A stretch of 64,000 bases of DNA, taken from assembly GCF_002939785.1 (NCBI RefSeq), contig NZ_MDEC01000010.1, positions 35,467 to 99,466 on the forward strand. The letters run 5' to 3'. The stretch is from Xanthomonas codiaei (lineage in GTDB: Bacteria > Pseudomonadota > Gammaproteobacteria > Xanthomonadales > Xanthomonadaceae). The notes below the pieces were generated by a model, which did not search any database, was not told where the DNA came from, and worked only from the letters and a program-made list of their open reading frames with translations. The translations under genes were made by a program, and so were the position numbers. Position 1 is the stretch's first letter. The number at the start of each line of letters is the position of its first letter. Of the stretch, positions 19,226-28,585 are shown in pieces.

Positions 19226-19387
19226 GCGAGCTGCCTGCGGACGCGCCGCGCTCAGGCACAGCGTGTCCGCTGCTCATCGAGGCGTTGGGTGTCTACCCAG
19301 ATTGCGGCGCAAACATCGGGCAGACAGCGGCGCTGCAGGCCATGGGCCTGGCTTCGGCCGCGATACGCCCATCACGCAGCGACGGGG

Positions 19388-20407
19388 CTACCCATGCACC
19401 CCATCGATCTCCACCGCCAGCTCGTCGCGGCAGATCACCGCGTGCAGCAGCAGGCGCGGAACCGCATCGCCGAAGCGCGCATCCAGGGCATGGGCGACCT
19501 TGGCCAGGTCGTCCTGCTCACGCACATACACCTTCAGCCGGGTGCCAGCGCCGAACTGCGCGGGCAGTGCCGGCGCATGCGCACGAGCGGCACCGAGCAG
19601 CGCATCGAAATTGGCGAAGGTTTCTTCCAGTTGCGCCAGCAATTGGCCGGTATGCATCGAGGCATGACCGACCACCGCGGCGGTGCCCGAGAGCAACAAC
19701 GGCATGTCGCTGCCGGCCGGCGGCAGCATGGCGCGCGCAAAGCTCGGCGGCTGCGGGCCGTACTGGCGGGGGTAGTGGTAGGCGCTGACCTGGCGCGGAT
19801 TTTCCAGCGGAGTGCCGGCATCGGTGGCGGCCAGCCAGTAGATCTGGATGACGCGTTCGGCGTCGCAACGGCCCACCGCGGTCGCGGCCGGCAGCTGTGC
19901 GGTATCGAACGCGCCCAGGCCGCGTGCGCGGCCCACGCAGAACTGGCGATAGCGCTCGCGGTCGCCGCTGCCCAGGGTGATCGCATCCAGGTAGTTCCAG
20001 ATGCGCAGCAGGCGCGGCGTATCGCTGCGGCCGACGAAGGCGGTGATCTCGGCATAGGCCTTGGCGGCGGCATGTTCGATATCGACGTCCTGCTCGTCGA
20101 TCTCGATCACCCCGAATTGCAGGCGGCCGTCGCTGGCCCAGGCGATGTTGCCATCGCGACCGCTGCGCACCGGTGCATCGGTGCGCCACACTTCCAGCAC
20201 ATCGGCCTGGTACGGCTGCAGCGGCACGCGCAGGTAGCGCGGGTCGAGCAGGCGTGGCGCCGCTGCGCCGAAGCCGAAGACTGCCAGCACCTGCGGATCG
20301 GTCAGCAGCGCGGCCGGGTCGGTCCGGTCGACGTAATCGACCTGCAGGCGGGGGTGGCGCAGTGGCTGGGCGGTGTGGGCCGGGGAAGCGGTCATTGACT
20401 GTCTCAT
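19388..20407 (-). CDS. xanB2: Bifunctional chorismatase making 3- and 4-hydroxybenzoate
   Basis: A 339-residue protein of the chorismatase / chorismate-lyase-like family related to FkbO and Hyg5, with RidA-like folds: QFGVIEIDEQDVDIEHAAAKAY, RLLRIWNYLDAITLG, ERYRQFCVGRARGL and a C-terminal FGAGTRLKVYVREQDD. XanB2 hydrolyses chorismate to 3-HBA (pigment starter) and 4-HBA (ubiquinone precursor). The ATG at 20407 overlaps the stop of the upstream flavoenzyme gene (ATGA); a second ATG at 20395 would make it four residues shorter. The coupling suggests both act in the same pathway. Confidence 0.92.
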   Translation of the reverse strand: MRQSMTASPAHTAQPLRHPRLQVDYVDRTDPAALLTDPQVLAVFGFGAAAPRLLDPRYLRVPLQPYQADVLEVWRTDAPVRSGRDGNIAWASDGRLQFGVIEIDEQDVDIEHAAAKAYAEITAFVGRSDTPRLLRIWNYLDAITLGSGDRERYRQFCVGRARGLGAFDTAQLPAATAVGRCDAERVIQIYWLAATDAGTPLENPRQVSAYHYPRQYGPQPPSFARAMLPPAGSDMPLLLSGTAAVVGHASMHTGQLLAQLEETFANFDALLGAARAHAPALPAQFGAGTRLKVYVREQDDLAKVAHALDARFGDAVPRLLLHAVICRDELAVEIDGVHG

Positions 20408-21762
20408 TGCAGGGTATCGCCGTCGAAACTGAGCCTGGCCTGGCGGCGACGCAGGCGCCACGAGTGCCAGGCACGCGGCAGCATCGACAGCGTGGTGAGT
20501 GCGTAGATGGCGCGGAACGCACGCAGGCGCAGACGGACCTTGGGGCTGTCGAACACATCGCCAGCCAGCATCGCCACCACCGCCTGCTCCAGCTGCCAGG
20601 TGTTCTGCGGCTGCGCGAACAGGGTGCGCATGGTCGGCGAGGTGAAGCGGTAGATGAACCACTTGAACTCGTCGATTCCGCGGTTGAGCTCACGCTGCAG
20701 GCTGCGCTGCAGCCTGGCCTCGTGCTGCGGCGCGCGCAGCGCCGCGTCCACCATGGCTGCGCCGCGCTCGGCGCTGTGCATGGCCAGGAACACGCCGGAG
20801 GAGAACATCGGGTCGACGAAGGTATAGGCATCGCCCAGCATCAGCCAGCGCGGCCCGGCCATGCGCGTGCATTCATAGGCGTAGTTGCCGGTGGCGTGCA
20901 CCGGCGCCACACGTTCGGCACCGGCCATGCGCGCGGTGACTTCGGGGTTGAGCGCCAGCGTGCGCATCAAAAACCCCTCGCTGTCGCCCTTGCGGGTCTT
21001 TATGTACTCGGGGTAGCAGACCGCGCCCACGCTCATGATGTCGTCAGGCAGCGGAATCAGCCACATCCAGCCATGCGCGTGCCGGTAGATGCTGATGTTG
21101 CCGGCATCCTCGCCCGGTCGCCGGGAGACCCCGCGGAAATGGCTGAACAGCGCGGCGGACTGGTGCTTGGCATTGGCGCGTTTGAGCTTGAGCCGGTTGC
21201 CCAGGAAGGTATCGCGGCCACTGGCATCGAGCAGGTACCGCGGACGGAATTGCTGGATCCGGCCGTCGGCGGTACGCGCCTGCAGCAGCGGTTGCTCCCC
21301 GTCCAGGTCCACCTGTTCGACGGTGACCTGCTCGCGCGCATCCACGCCTGCGGCGCGCGCGCGCTTGAACAGCACCTCGTCGAACTGCGCGCGCGGCACC
21401 TGGAAGGCGAAGTCGGCCTTGGCGTCGAGCGCGTGGGAGAAGCGAAAGGTGTTGTAGCCGCCAGCGTCGTCGGGAAAGTCCGCGCCGCGCTTGAGCACGC
21501 CGATGCTGCGTACCTGGTCCAGCACGCCCAGGCGCTCGAGGATCGGCATGTTCATCGGCAGCAGCGATTCGCCGATATGGAAGCGCGGATGCTGCGCCTT
21601 CTCCAGCAGTGTCACCGCCCAGCCGAGCTCGGCAAGCAGGATTGCCGCCGCACAGCCAGCCGGTCCGCCGCCAACGATCACTACGTCCGGACACTCCGGT
21701 CCGGGGGCCGGCCCGGCTGCCGGCGTGGCGGTCGGGATGGGGCGAACAACGGTGGAAGTCAT
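20404..21762 (-). CDS. Flavin-dependent halogenase-like oxidoreductase of the pigment cluster
   Basis: A 452-residue FAD enzyme: dinucleotide motif DVVIVGGGPAGCAAAILLAE near residue 27, then HIGESLLPMN, and WMWLIPL, which matches the WxWxIP motif of flavin-dependent halogenases. MLGDAYTFVDPMFSSGVFLA is the second FAD-contact region. Xanthomonadins are brominated aryl polyenes, so ring bromination is the natural guess. A ring hydroxylation or other redox step cannot be excluded, because geranylgeranyl-reductase-type enzymes share the fold. It is first in an operon with xanB2 and divergent from the ACP-led operon. A second halogenase-like gene lies at 30198-31820. Confidence 0.85.
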   Translation of the reverse strand: MTSTVVRPIPTATPAAGPAPGPECPDVVIVGGGPAGCAAAILLAELGWAVTLLEKAQHPRFHIGESLLPMNMPILERLGVLDQVRSIGVLKRGADFPDDAGGYNTFRFSHALDAKADFAFQVPRAQFDEVLFKRARAAGVDAREQVTVEQVDLDGEQPLLQARTADGRIQQFRPRYLLDASGRDTFLGNRLKLKRANAKHQSAALFSHFRGVSRRPGEDAGNISIYRHAHGWMWLIPLPDDIMSVGAVCYPEYIKTRKGDSEGFLMRTLALNPEVTARMAGAERVAPVHATGNYAYECTRMAGPRWLMLGDAYTFVDPMFSSGVFLAMHSAERGAAMVDAALRAPQHEARLQRSLQRELNRGIDEFKWFIYRFTSPTMRTLFAQPQNTWQLEQAVVAMLAGDVFDSPKVRLRLRAFRAIYALTTLSMLPRAWHSWRLRRRQARLSFDGDTLQ

Positions 21763-22027
21763 CCTGGAACGAACCTGCAGCGGGCGAGCGTCATGCAGTC
21801 ATGATAGCCTGTCCGGCGGCCCGGGCATCTGTCTGGCTGCCGAGACCACGCATGACGACCACCGCAAGGACAGGGCGATCGGCAGATGCGCCGCGGGCCG
21901 GGCGCTCGGCGCGACAGGTACGACACCGTACACTGCCGGCTCGATGCGCCGCCTGCCACCATCGCTGCTCGCGTGCTGTCGATTGCCTGCTCCGACGCCT
22001 GCCCGACCCTTACCCTGGAACCTCTGG
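21763..22027. promoter_or_regulatory. Divergent control region of the xanthomonadin operons
   Basis: A 265-bp gap between the divergent flavoenzyme-xanB2 operon and the ACP-led operon, so it must hold promoters for both. I could not find a convincing -35/-10 pair or operator; short palindromic bits such as TCATGA are too weak to name. Confidence 0.5.
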
Positions 22028-22297
22028 ATGTCCTCGCAAACCGCTGCCGAACGTGAACTGGCCGAACTCCTGGTCGAAAGCCTGAACCTGGAAGACGTCC
22101 AACCCGCCGACATCGATCCGGAGGCGCCGCTGTTCAACACCGGCCTGGGGCTGGACTCGATCGATGCGCTGGAACTGGCGCTGGCGATCAGCAAGCGCTA
22201 CGGCTTCCAGCTGCGCTCGGACAACGACGAGAACCGTCGCATCTTCGCGTCGCTGCGCGCACTGTCGGCGCATGTCCAAGCCAACAAGACCGTCTGA
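22028..22297 (+). CDS. xanC: Acyl carrier protein of xanthomonadin synthesis
   Basis: An 89-residue acyl carrier protein. The phosphopantetheine serine is in GLGLDSIDALELALAI (Ser near residue 43), preceded by PADIDPEAPLFNTG. It is the first gene of the plus-strand pigment operon. XanC carries the 3-hydroxybenzoyl starter loaded by XanA2 and the growing polyene. The next gene starts inside it (overlap 26 bp). The ATG at 22028 is chosen because it gives a standard ACP length; the frame is open far upstream but without homology. Confidence 0.92.
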   Translation: MSSQTAAERELAELLVESLNLEDVQPADIDPEAPLFNTGLGLDSIDALELALAISKRYGFQLRSDNDENRRIFASLRALSAHVQANKTV

Positions 22298-23018
22298 GGT
22301 TCCGGCCGCTGCGGCCAGCGAGCCGCCGCCGTGGGTGCTGGGCGTGGGCGTGCTGCTGGCGGTGGCGTACTCGCCGCTGGCGCACTGGGCCAACGCCAGC
22401 CATCGCCCCGAACTGGCCGTCATCGCCGGCGCCACGTTGGTGCTGATGGTGTTGATCGAACCGTTGGTGGCGCGGCGGCCGTGGGCCTGGGGCCTGGGCT
22501 TGCTGATCCTGGCCGGCCTGGGCGCGTTGTGGCACTCGCCGTACGCCATGCTGCTGCTGGCCGCACCGCCGGTGGTGTTCACCGGCTGGGTGGCGTGGTT
22601 TTTCGGGCGCAGCCTGCGACGCGGGCGCACGCCGCTGATCACCCGTATCGTCGAAGGCCTGTACCGGCAGGCCGGCATGCCGATCACGCCCGACCAGTAC
22701 CGCTATACGCGCAGGCTCACCCTGGCCTGGGCGCTGCTGCTGTGCGGCTTGACCCTGGTCAACCTGGTGCTGGGCCTGTGCGCCGAACCCAGCGGCGTGC
22801 TGGCGCAACTGGGCCATGCCTCGCCATTGCCGATCAGCGATGCGCGCGCCTCGTTGTTCGCCAATGTGCTGGTGTACGGCGTGGTTGGCGGGTTCTTCGT
22901 GGGGGAATATCTCTTGCGCGGCCGCTGGTTTCCGCAGCGGCCCTATCGTAATCTGCCCGACTTCATGCGGCAGATGGCGCGGCTCGGGCCGGCGTTCTGG
23001 CGCGATTTGCTACGCTGA
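22272..23018 (+). CDS. COG4648-like membrane protein of aryl-polyene clusters
   Basis: A 248-residue protein with roughly six hydrophobic segments (VLGVGVLLAVAYSPLAHW, LAVIAGATLVLMVLIEPLV, GLGLLILAGLGALWHSPYAM, LLLAAPPVVFTGWVAWFFG, LTLAWALLLCGLTLVNLVLG, LFANVLVYGVVGGFFVGEYL). It ends in a basic tail. Proteins of this type recur in aryl-polyene clusters next to an ACP. Its task (membrane anchoring of the synthase or transport) is not established. It overlaps the ACP gene by 26 bp. Confidence 0.75.
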   Translation: MSKPTRPSEVPAAAASEPPPWVLGVGVLLAVAYSPLAHWANASHRPELAVIAGATLVLMVLIEPLVARRPWAWGLGLLILAGLGALWHSPYAMLLLAAPPVVFTGWVAWFFGRSLRRGRTPLITRIVEGLYRQAGMPITPDQYRYTRRLTLAWALLLCGLTLVNLVLGLCAEPSGVLAQLGHASPLPISDARASLFANVLVYGVVGGFFVGEYLLRGRWFPQRPYRNLPDFMRQMARLGPAFWRDLLR

Positions 23019-23072
23019 GGGCGTGGCCCAAGGGCACCGACGTACGTGCGCAGTTTCGGGGACAAGACAAAA

Positions 23073-23822
23073 ATGCCGTTGGCAAGGATGCCGTCGCGCC
23101 TGGCGTGGGCTGTGTTCAACCTGTTGCAGTTGGCGTTCACGCTGGTGTTCACCGCCGGCGGCATCGTCTATGCGCTGGCGTTGCTGGCGCTCACCCGCGA
23201 CGCCGACCGCCTGCTGCGCATGGGCGCCTGGATGTGGGCGCCGGTGCTGTTTCGCGGCGCGGGCGCCAGGGTGATCGTGGAAGGCCGCGAGCGGGTCGAC
23301 TGGTCGAAGAATTACCTGTTCGTCAGCAACCACCAGTCGATCATCGACATCTGCGCGCTGTTCCATGCGTTGCCGGTGCCGCTGCGGTTCCTGCTCAAGG
23401 AAGAAATGCTCAAGGTGCCGTTCGTGAACTGGTATGCGCGCGCCACCGGCATGCTGTTCCTGGATCGCGACAGCCGCAGGGCCGGGGCGCTGGTGCGGCG
23501 GCAGGCTGCCGCGCTGCTGCGCGAGGGCAAACAGCTGTGTCTGTTTCCCGAAGGCACGCGCAGCCGCACTGGCGCATTATTGCCATTCAAGGCCGGGCTA
23601 GTGCAGGCCGCTATCGATGCTGGCGTGCAGGTGGTTCCTGTGGCGCTGGATGGCTGCGGCAAGGTGCTGCCGGTGGATGGTGTGTTCAGGGTGCGTCCCG
23701 GCATCATCCGCGTGCGCATTGGCGAGCCGATCGCGGTGACCGGGCCGGATGCGCCGGATCGCCAGCAACTGACCGAGCAGGCACACAAGGCCGTGGCTGC
23801 AATGCTTCAACCCAGGATCTGA
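23073..23822 (+). CDS. PlsC-type acyltransferase (1-acylglycerol-3-phosphate acyltransferase family)
   Basis: About 249 residues: an N-terminal membrane segment (LLQLAFTLVFTAGGIVYALA), an HxxxxD-like block in FVSNHQSIIDICALFHALP, the substrate block LFPEGTRSRTGALLPFKAGL and VVPVALDG. It transfers acyl groups at the inner membrane. Inside the pigment operon it probably helps attach the polyene to a lipid or glycerol-type anchor rather than serve general phospholipid synthesis. The start is uncertain: a GTG at 23046 would add nine residues. It is 54 bp after the membrane protein gene and 11 bp before the next gene. Confidence 0.88.
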   Translation: MPLARMPSRLAWAVFNLLQLAFTLVFTAGGIVYALALLALTRDADRLLRMGAWMWAPVLFRGAGARVIVEGRERVDWSKNYLFVSNHQSIIDICALFHALPVPLRFLLKEEMLKVPFVNWYARATGMLFLDRDSRRAGALVRRQAAALLREGKQLCLFPEGTRSRTGALLPFKAGLVQAAIDAGVQVVPVALDGCGKVLPVDGVFRVRPGIIRVRIGEPIAVTGPDAPDRQQLTEQAHKAVAAMLQPRI

Positions 23823-23833
23823 GTTTCGCGCTT

Positions 23834-24121
23834 ATGGATTTCGTCGTGCCGCATGATCATCCCTGCCTGCCCGGGCATTTTCCGGGTCGCCCCGTGGTGC
23901 CCGGCGTGGTCGTGCTCGACCACGTGCTGCAGGCCGTGGAAGCGCTGCATGGCCCGCGTGCGGCGGCACGGCTGCCGCAGGTAAAGTTCGTGCAGCCGTT
24001 GCTGCCGGGCCAGACCGCGTCGGTCATGCTGGAAGGCGACGGCCCGCGCTGGCGCTTTCGCGTGCAGCGTGCCGACCAGGTGCTGGTCAGTGGCGAACTG
24101 GTGGCGGAGGCGGCGGCATGA
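23834..24121 (+). CDS. FabZ-like hot-dog dehydratase, short form
   Basis: A 95-residue protein with the FabZ/FabA active-site pattern HPCLPGHFPGRPVVPGVVVLDHVLQ at its start and a following hot-dog strand region (PQVKFVQPLLPGQTASVML). In aryl-polyene synthesis a 3-hydroxyacyl-ACP dehydratase makes each double bond. The protein is much shorter than FabZ and appears to start right at the active site, so it may work with the second hot-dog protein at 28152-28583. Its stop overlaps the next ATG (ATGA). Confidence 0.82.
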   Translation: MDFVVPHDHPCLPGHFPGRPVVPGVVVLDHVLQAVEALHGPRAAARLPQVKFVQPLLPGQTASVMLEGDGPRWRFRVQRADQVLVSGELVAEAAA

Positions 24122-25092
24122 GCAACCATTGGAAACAGCGTCCCGAAGGCGGCGGGCGTTTCGCGCTGTGGTTGATCCGCGGCATCGCCCGCCACGCCGG
24201 GCGCGCGGTGGGACGTGCGCTGCTGTACCCGATCACGCTGTACTTCCTGCTGGTGCGTGCGCCCGAACGCGCCGCCTCGCGGACCTACCTGGCGCGGGTG
24301 CTGGGCCGGGAGGCGACGCTGCGCGACGTGGCCCGGCACATCCACACCTTCGCCTCCACCATCCTGGACCGGGTGTACATGCTGTGCGGGCAGATGCAGC
24401 GCTTCCGCGTGGACATCACCGGCCTGGAGCAGCTGCACACGCAAATGGATCGCGGCCGCGGCGTGCTGATCTTCGGTTCGCACCTGGGCAGTTTCGACGC
24501 GCTGCGCGTGCTGGCCACCGAGCGCCCGGACGTGCAGGTCAAGGTGGTGCTGGACAAGGCGCACAACCGCGCCATGACCGACCTGCTGGGCGCGCTCAAT
24601 CCGCAGCTGGCCGCCAACATCATCGATGCCGGGATGGACGCGACCTCGATCGTCATGGCGATCAAGGAGGCCACCGACGCCGGTGCGCTGGTGGCGCTGT
24701 TGATCGATCGCCCGCGCGAAGGCGACCCGGCGCTGCCGGCGATGTTCCTCGGCCGCAACGCGATGTTCCCGACCTCGCCGTGGCTGATCGCCGCCGCGCT
24801 CAAGGTGCCGGTGGTGCTGGCGTTCGGCCTGTATCGCGGTGGCAACCATTACGAGCTGGCCTTCGAGACCTTCAGCGAAGGCCTGGATCTGCCGCGCCGC
24901 CAGCGCGCCCCGGTGCTGGCGGTACTCATGCGCGATTACGCTGCCAGGCTGGAACATTACACGCGCTACGCGCCGTACAACTGGTTCAACTTCTACGATT
25001 TCTGGAACACCCACCATGCCGATGCGCCGCACCCTGCCGTGGATGCTGATACTGCTGTTCAGCGCCGCACCGCTATGCGCCGCACCGCCTGA
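24118..25092 (+). CDS. LpxL/HtrB-family lipid acyltransferase of the pigment cluster
   Basis: A 324-residue member of the lipid A biosynthesis acyltransferase family: ARHAGRAVGRALLYPITLYF near the start, catalytic H-x4-D in FGSHLGSFDALRV, VVLDKAHNRAM, and LIDRPREGDPALPAMFLGR with a pro-rich substrate block. Gene coupling (ATGA with the dehydratase, 77-bp overlap with the next gene) ties it to the pigment operon, where it is likely to acylate the polyene conjugate at the inner membrane. General lipid A acylation is less likely from context. Confidence 0.85.
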   Translation: MSNHWKQRPEGGGRFALWLIRGIARHAGRAVGRALLYPITLYFLLVRAPERAASRTYLARVLGREATLRDVARHIHTFASTILDRVYMLCGQMQRFRVDITGLEQLHTQMDRGRGVLIFGSHLGSFDALRVLATERPDVQVKVVLDKAHNRAMTDLLGALNPQLAANIIDAGMDATSIVMAIKEATDAGALVALLIDRPREGDPALPAMFLGRNAMFPTSPWLIAAALKVPVVLAFGLYRGGNHYELAFETFSEGLDLPRRQRAPVLAVLMRDYAARLEHYTRYAPYNWFNFYDFWNTHHADAPHPAVDADTAVQRRTAMRRTA

Positions 25093-25663
25093 GACGCTGG
25101 ATGTCGGCCAGGTGCTGCAGCGCCTGGCGCGCCCGGCCCCGGTCAGCACCGAGTTCGTCGAACTGCGCGGCTCGGCGCTGCTGAAGACGCCGCTGCGCGT
25201 GCAGGGCCATTACCGCCGCCCGGATGCGCAGACCTTGGTGCGCGAGGTCAGCGCGCCGTATCACGAGACCACCACCTTGCAGGGCGCCGAAGGCGTGCTG
25301 GAACGCGAGGGCAAGCCGCCGCGACGCTTCTCGTTGAGCCGCGTGCCCGAGCTGGCCGGGCTGAAATCCGGCTTCGGCGCGTTGCTGGCCGGCGACCGCG
25401 CGCTGCTGGAACAGCAGTATCGCGTCAGTGGGCAGGGCCAGCCGCAGGCGTGGCAGCTGACGCTGCAGCCCAAGGACGCCGCCGTCGCCAAGCAGGTGCG
25501 AGAGTTGCGTCTGTACGGACGCAATGATGAGTTGCGCTGTATCGAAAGCGTCCCCGCCAAGGGCGACGTGCAGCGCACGCTGCTGGCCGGTGCGGCCCGC
25601 GCGGCGGCCAGCGTGACCGATGCCGCGGCGCTGACCACCCTCTGCCACGGTCCGGGCGCGTGA
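25016..25663 (+). CDS. LolA-like periplasmic lipid-carrier protein of the pigment cluster
   Basis: A 215-residue exported protein with the signal peptide MPMRRTLPWMLILLFSAAPLCAAP. The mature part has the LolA-like pattern: LRGSALLKTPLRVQGHYRRP, a long beta-rich middle and QAWQLTLQPKD. LolA proteins carry lipids across the periplasm. Next to an MMPL exporter, this one probably moves the xanthomonadin conjugate toward the outer membrane. It starts inside the acyltransferase gene (two ATGs, 25016 and 25022). A similar gene (xanK in my memory) is reported in the Xanthomonas cluster, but I leave the symbol blank. Confidence 0.82.
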   Translation: MPMRRTLPWMLILLFSAAPLCAAPPETLDVGQVLQRLARPAPVSTEFVELRGSALLKTPLRVQGHYRRPDAQTLVREVSAPYHETTTLQGAEGVLEREGKPPRRFSLSRVPELAGLKSGFGALLAGDRALLEQQYRVSGQGQPQAWQLTLQPKDAAVAKQVRELRLYGRNDELRCIESVPAKGDVQRTLLAGAARAAASVTDAAALTTLCHGPGA

Positions 25664-25798
25664 CCGCGCGCGCGATGCTTGCATTGGTCGGCCCCAGAAC
25701 CATCTCGACAATCGCCACCGGAGAGCGCACGTTGCCGACGACGCCCGTTGCCGCGTGCGCGGCCGGTGCACGTCCTGCTGGACCGGCGAGGCCTGCCC

Positions 25799-28165
25799 AT
25801 GGCCTTTGAGCTAACCACAAACCGACGCATCGGCCTGGCATTGCTGTGGCTGGCCTTGCTGGCGGCCGCTGGATTCTGGTTGAGCGAAACGCTCAAGGTG
25901 TCCGGCGATCTGCGCAAATTCATGCCCGCCCCGCGCACGCCGGCACAGAAACTCTTGATCGAGGAACTGGGCGAAGGCCCGGGTTCGCGGCTGCTGTTGA
26001 TCGCGCTGTCCAACAGCGACCCGGTCACCTTGGACGAGCAGTCGCAGCAACTGCACAAAGCGCTGTCCGCACAACCGGACCTGTTCGAACTGGTCGGCAA
26101 TGGCGGCAACGCAGGGCTGGAGGCGATCCCGGAACGCTTGCTGCCCTACCGCTACCTGCTCAGCGACAGCTTCGACACGACGCGGCTGGACGCATCGACG
26201 CTGGAAGCGGCACTACAGGCGCGCGTGCAGGACCTGGGCTCGCCGGCGGCAGCGCTGGTGGAGCCGCTGCTGCCACGCGACCCCACGCTGGAAGTGCTGC
26301 ACCTGGCCGAGACCCTGCAGCCGGCGGCCGCACCGCAGCTGCGCCACGAGGTGTGGTTCGATCGTGCCGGCAGCTCGGCCCTGCTGGTGGCGCAGACGCG
26401 TGCGGCCGGTTTCGATCCCACCGGGCAGCAGCTGGCCTACGACGCGGTGCAGGCGGCGTTCGCCAAGGCTGCGCAAGGCAGCACCACGCGGATGACGCTC
26501 ACCGGCCCGGGGGCGTTTGCGGTGGAAATCACCGCACGCACGCAGGGCGAATCGCAGTGGATCGGCACGCTCGATACGGTGGGCCTGGTGCTGCTGCTGC
26601 TGGTCGCCTACCGCAGCTGGAAGATCCCGGTACTGGGCGTGTTGCCGCTGGCGAGCGCGGGCCTGGCCGGGCTGGCTGCGGTCGCCCTGCTGTTCGACGG
26701 CGTACATGGCATCACCATCGCCTTTGGCTTCACCTTGATCGGGGTGGTGCAGGATTACCCGATCCACCTGTTCAGCCATCAACGCCCCGGGTTGGACCCA
26801 CGCGACAACGCACGGCATCTATGGCCGACGCTGGCCACCGGCGTGGTGTCCACCTGCATCGCGTATGTGACCTTCCTGTTCTCCGGGGTGGACGGCCTGC
26901 GCCAGCTGGCGGTGTTCACCATCGCCGGCCTGGCCACCGCTGCCGTCAGTACGCGCTGGCTGCTGCCGGCGTTGATCGACCCGGCCGCGCGCGACTACGC
27001 CGATTCGCGGCTGCTGGCCACGCTGTGGCGCGGCATCGCGCGGCTGCCACGGCCACGCATCAGCCTAGCGGTGATGGCGGTGATCGGCATCGCGGTGATT
27101 GCGTTGGCGCCCGGCCAGTTCTGGCAGAACGATCTCTCCAAGCTCACCCCGGTGCCGCCCAAGGCACTGGCCCAGGACACCCATCTGCGCCAGGAACTGG
27201 GTGCGCCGGACGTGCGCTACGTGCTCGCCCTGCCTGCGGCCAGCGACGAAGCCGCGCTGCAGGCCAGCGAGCAGTTGCGGCCGCGCCTGGATGCACTGGT
27301 GCGCGATGGCGCGCTGACCGGCTACGACATGGCCGCGCGTTACCTGCCCAGTGCCGCGACCCAAAGGGCACGCCAGGCGGCGTTGCCCGATGCCGCGCAG
27401 GCGCGCGCCATGGTCGAGCAGGCGGTCGCGACCACGCCATTGCGCAGCGATGCGTTTGCGCCCTTCCTGCAGGATCTGGACACGGCCAAGCATGCCGCGC
27501 CGCTGCTGCCCAGGGATCTGGCCGGCTCGCCGCTGGCCACCTCGGTCGGCGGGCTCCTGCTGGGCCGCGGCGATCGCAGCACCGCGCTGGTGTCGTTGAC
27601 CGGCCTGCGCGACCCGGCCGTGCTGGCGGCGGCGGTGCAGGGCAGTGGTGCACAGCTGCTGGACCTCAAGGACGCCTCCGAATCGCTGGTGGCGGCCTAC
27701 CGTACGCGTGTGCTCGGCGCGCTGGTGCTGGCGGCGTTGTTGCTGGCGGTGACGGTGGCGATCGCGCTGCGCAGCCCGCGCCGCATCGTGCGCGTGCTGC
27801 TGCCGATGGCGCTGACCACTGTGCTGATCCTGGCCATCCTGCGCGGCACCGGTGTGGAGCTCAATCTGTTCCACCTGATCGCGCTGATCCTGGCTGCCGG
27901 TCTTGGTCTGGACTACGCGCTGTTCTTCGATCATGCCGGCGACGATCATGCCGACCAGCTGCGCACCCTGCATGCCCTGATCGTGTGCAGCCTGATGACG
28001 CTGCTGGTGTTCGCGTTGCTGGCCGCCTCCAGCATTCCGGTCTTGCGCGCGATCGGCAGCACGGTGGCGCTGGGGGTGTTGTTCAATTTCATTCTGGCCT
28101 TGCTGGTATCGCGCCAGCCGGCGCTGGAACGCATGGCCAACGGAGAGCCGCATGCAGGGACGTGA
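25799..28165 (+). CDS. MMPL/RND-type exporter of the pigment cluster
   Basis: A 788-residue membrane protein with the two-fold MMPL layout. The first half has a helix at IGLALLWLALLAAAGFWLS, a large periplasmic loop (about 35-245), then a helix block from about 258 (LDTVGLVLLLLVAYRSWKIP, VLPLASAGLAGLAAVALLF, TIAFGFTLIGVVQDYPIHLF). The second half repeats this: AVMAVIGIAVIALAPG, loop, and a block ending LALLVSRQPALERM. GVVQDYPIH and LGLDYALFFDH hold the intramembrane acidic residues expected of proton-driven transport. It likely exports the pigment precursor. The frame is open upstream to 25679; the ATG at 25799 gives a standard N-terminus. Confidence 0.9.
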   Translation: MAFELTTNRRIGLALLWLALLAAAGFWLSETLKVSGDLRKFMPAPRTPAQKLLIEELGEGPGSRLLLIALSNSDPVTLDEQSQQLHKALSAQPDLFELVGNGGNAGLEAIPERLLPYRYLLSDSFDTTRLDASTLEAALQARVQDLGSPAAALVEPLLPRDPTLEVLHLAETLQPAAAPQLRHEVWFDRAGSSALLVAQTRAAGFDPTGQQLAYDAVQAAFAKAAQGSTTRMTLTGPGAFAVEITARTQGESQWIGTLDTVGLVLLLLVAYRSWKIPVLGVLPLASAGLAGLAAVALLFDGVHGITIAFGFTLIGVVQDYPIHLFSHQRPGLDPRDNARHLWPTLATGVVSTCIAYVTFLFSGVDGLRQLAVFTIAGLATAAVSTRWLLPALIDPAARDYADSRLLATLWRGIARLPRPRISLAVMAVIGIAVIALAPGQFWQNDLSKLTPVPPKALAQDTHLRQELGAPDVRYVLALPAASDEAALQASEQLRPRLDALVRDGALTGYDMAARYLPSAATQRARQAALPDAAQARAMVEQAVATTPLRSDAFAPFLQDLDTAKHAAPLLPRDLAGSPLATSVGGLLLGRGDRSTALVSLTGLRDPAVLAAAVQGSGAQLLDLKDASESLVAAYRTRVLGALVLAALLLAVTVAIALRSPRRIVRVLLPMALTTVLILAILRGTGVELNLFHLIALILAAGLGLDYALFFDHAGDDHADQLRTLHALIVCSLMTLLVFALLAASSIPVLRAIGSTVALGVLFNFILALLVSRQPALERMANGEPHAGT

Positions 28166-28583
28166 CGCGATTGCCGCCTTGATTCCGCACCAGGGCGCGA
28201 TGTGCCTGTGGGAAGAGGTGGTGGAGTGGGATGCGCAGCGCATCGTGCTGCGCAGCCACGCGCACCGCGACCAGACCCATCCGTTGCGCGCCGCCGGACG
28301 CCTGCGCGCGCTGCATCTGTGCGAATACGGGGCGCAGGCGATGGCCGTGCATGGCGGCTTGCTGGGCCGCGCCTCGGGCAAGCCGGTGCGCCCGGGCATG
28401 CTGGTGGCCCTGCGGGGCGTGGAGCTGCACGTGGCCTATCTGGAGCAGCTGCCCGAGGCGATCACCTGCCAGGCCCAAGTGCTGATGCAGGGCGAGGACA
28501 GCCAGCAATACAGTTTCCGCCTAAGCCACGGCGAGCAACTGCTGGCCGAAGGCCGCGCCACGGTGATGCTGGGCGCGGCCTGA
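28152..28583 (+). CDS. ApeP-like 3-hydroxyacyl-ACP dehydratase (hot-dog)
   Basis: A 143-residue hot-dog protein starting DAIAALIPHQGAMCLWEEVVEWD, the pattern of ApeP-type dehydratases, followed by LHLCEYGAQAMAVHGGLL, where the Glu is the likely catalytic partner. It should dehydrate 3-hydroxyacyl-ACP intermediates to build conjugated double bonds. It overlaps the exporter gene by 14 bp. A 7-bp hairpin (28586-28613) follows its stop. Confidence 0.87.
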   Translation: MQGRDAIAALIPHQGAMCLWEEVVEWDAQRIVLRSHAHRDQTHPLRAAGRLRALHLCEYGAQAMAVHGGLLGRASGKPVRPGMLVALRGVELHVAYLEQLPEAITCQAQVLMQGEDSQQYSFRLSHGEQLLAEGRATVMLGAA

Positions 28584-28585
28584 GC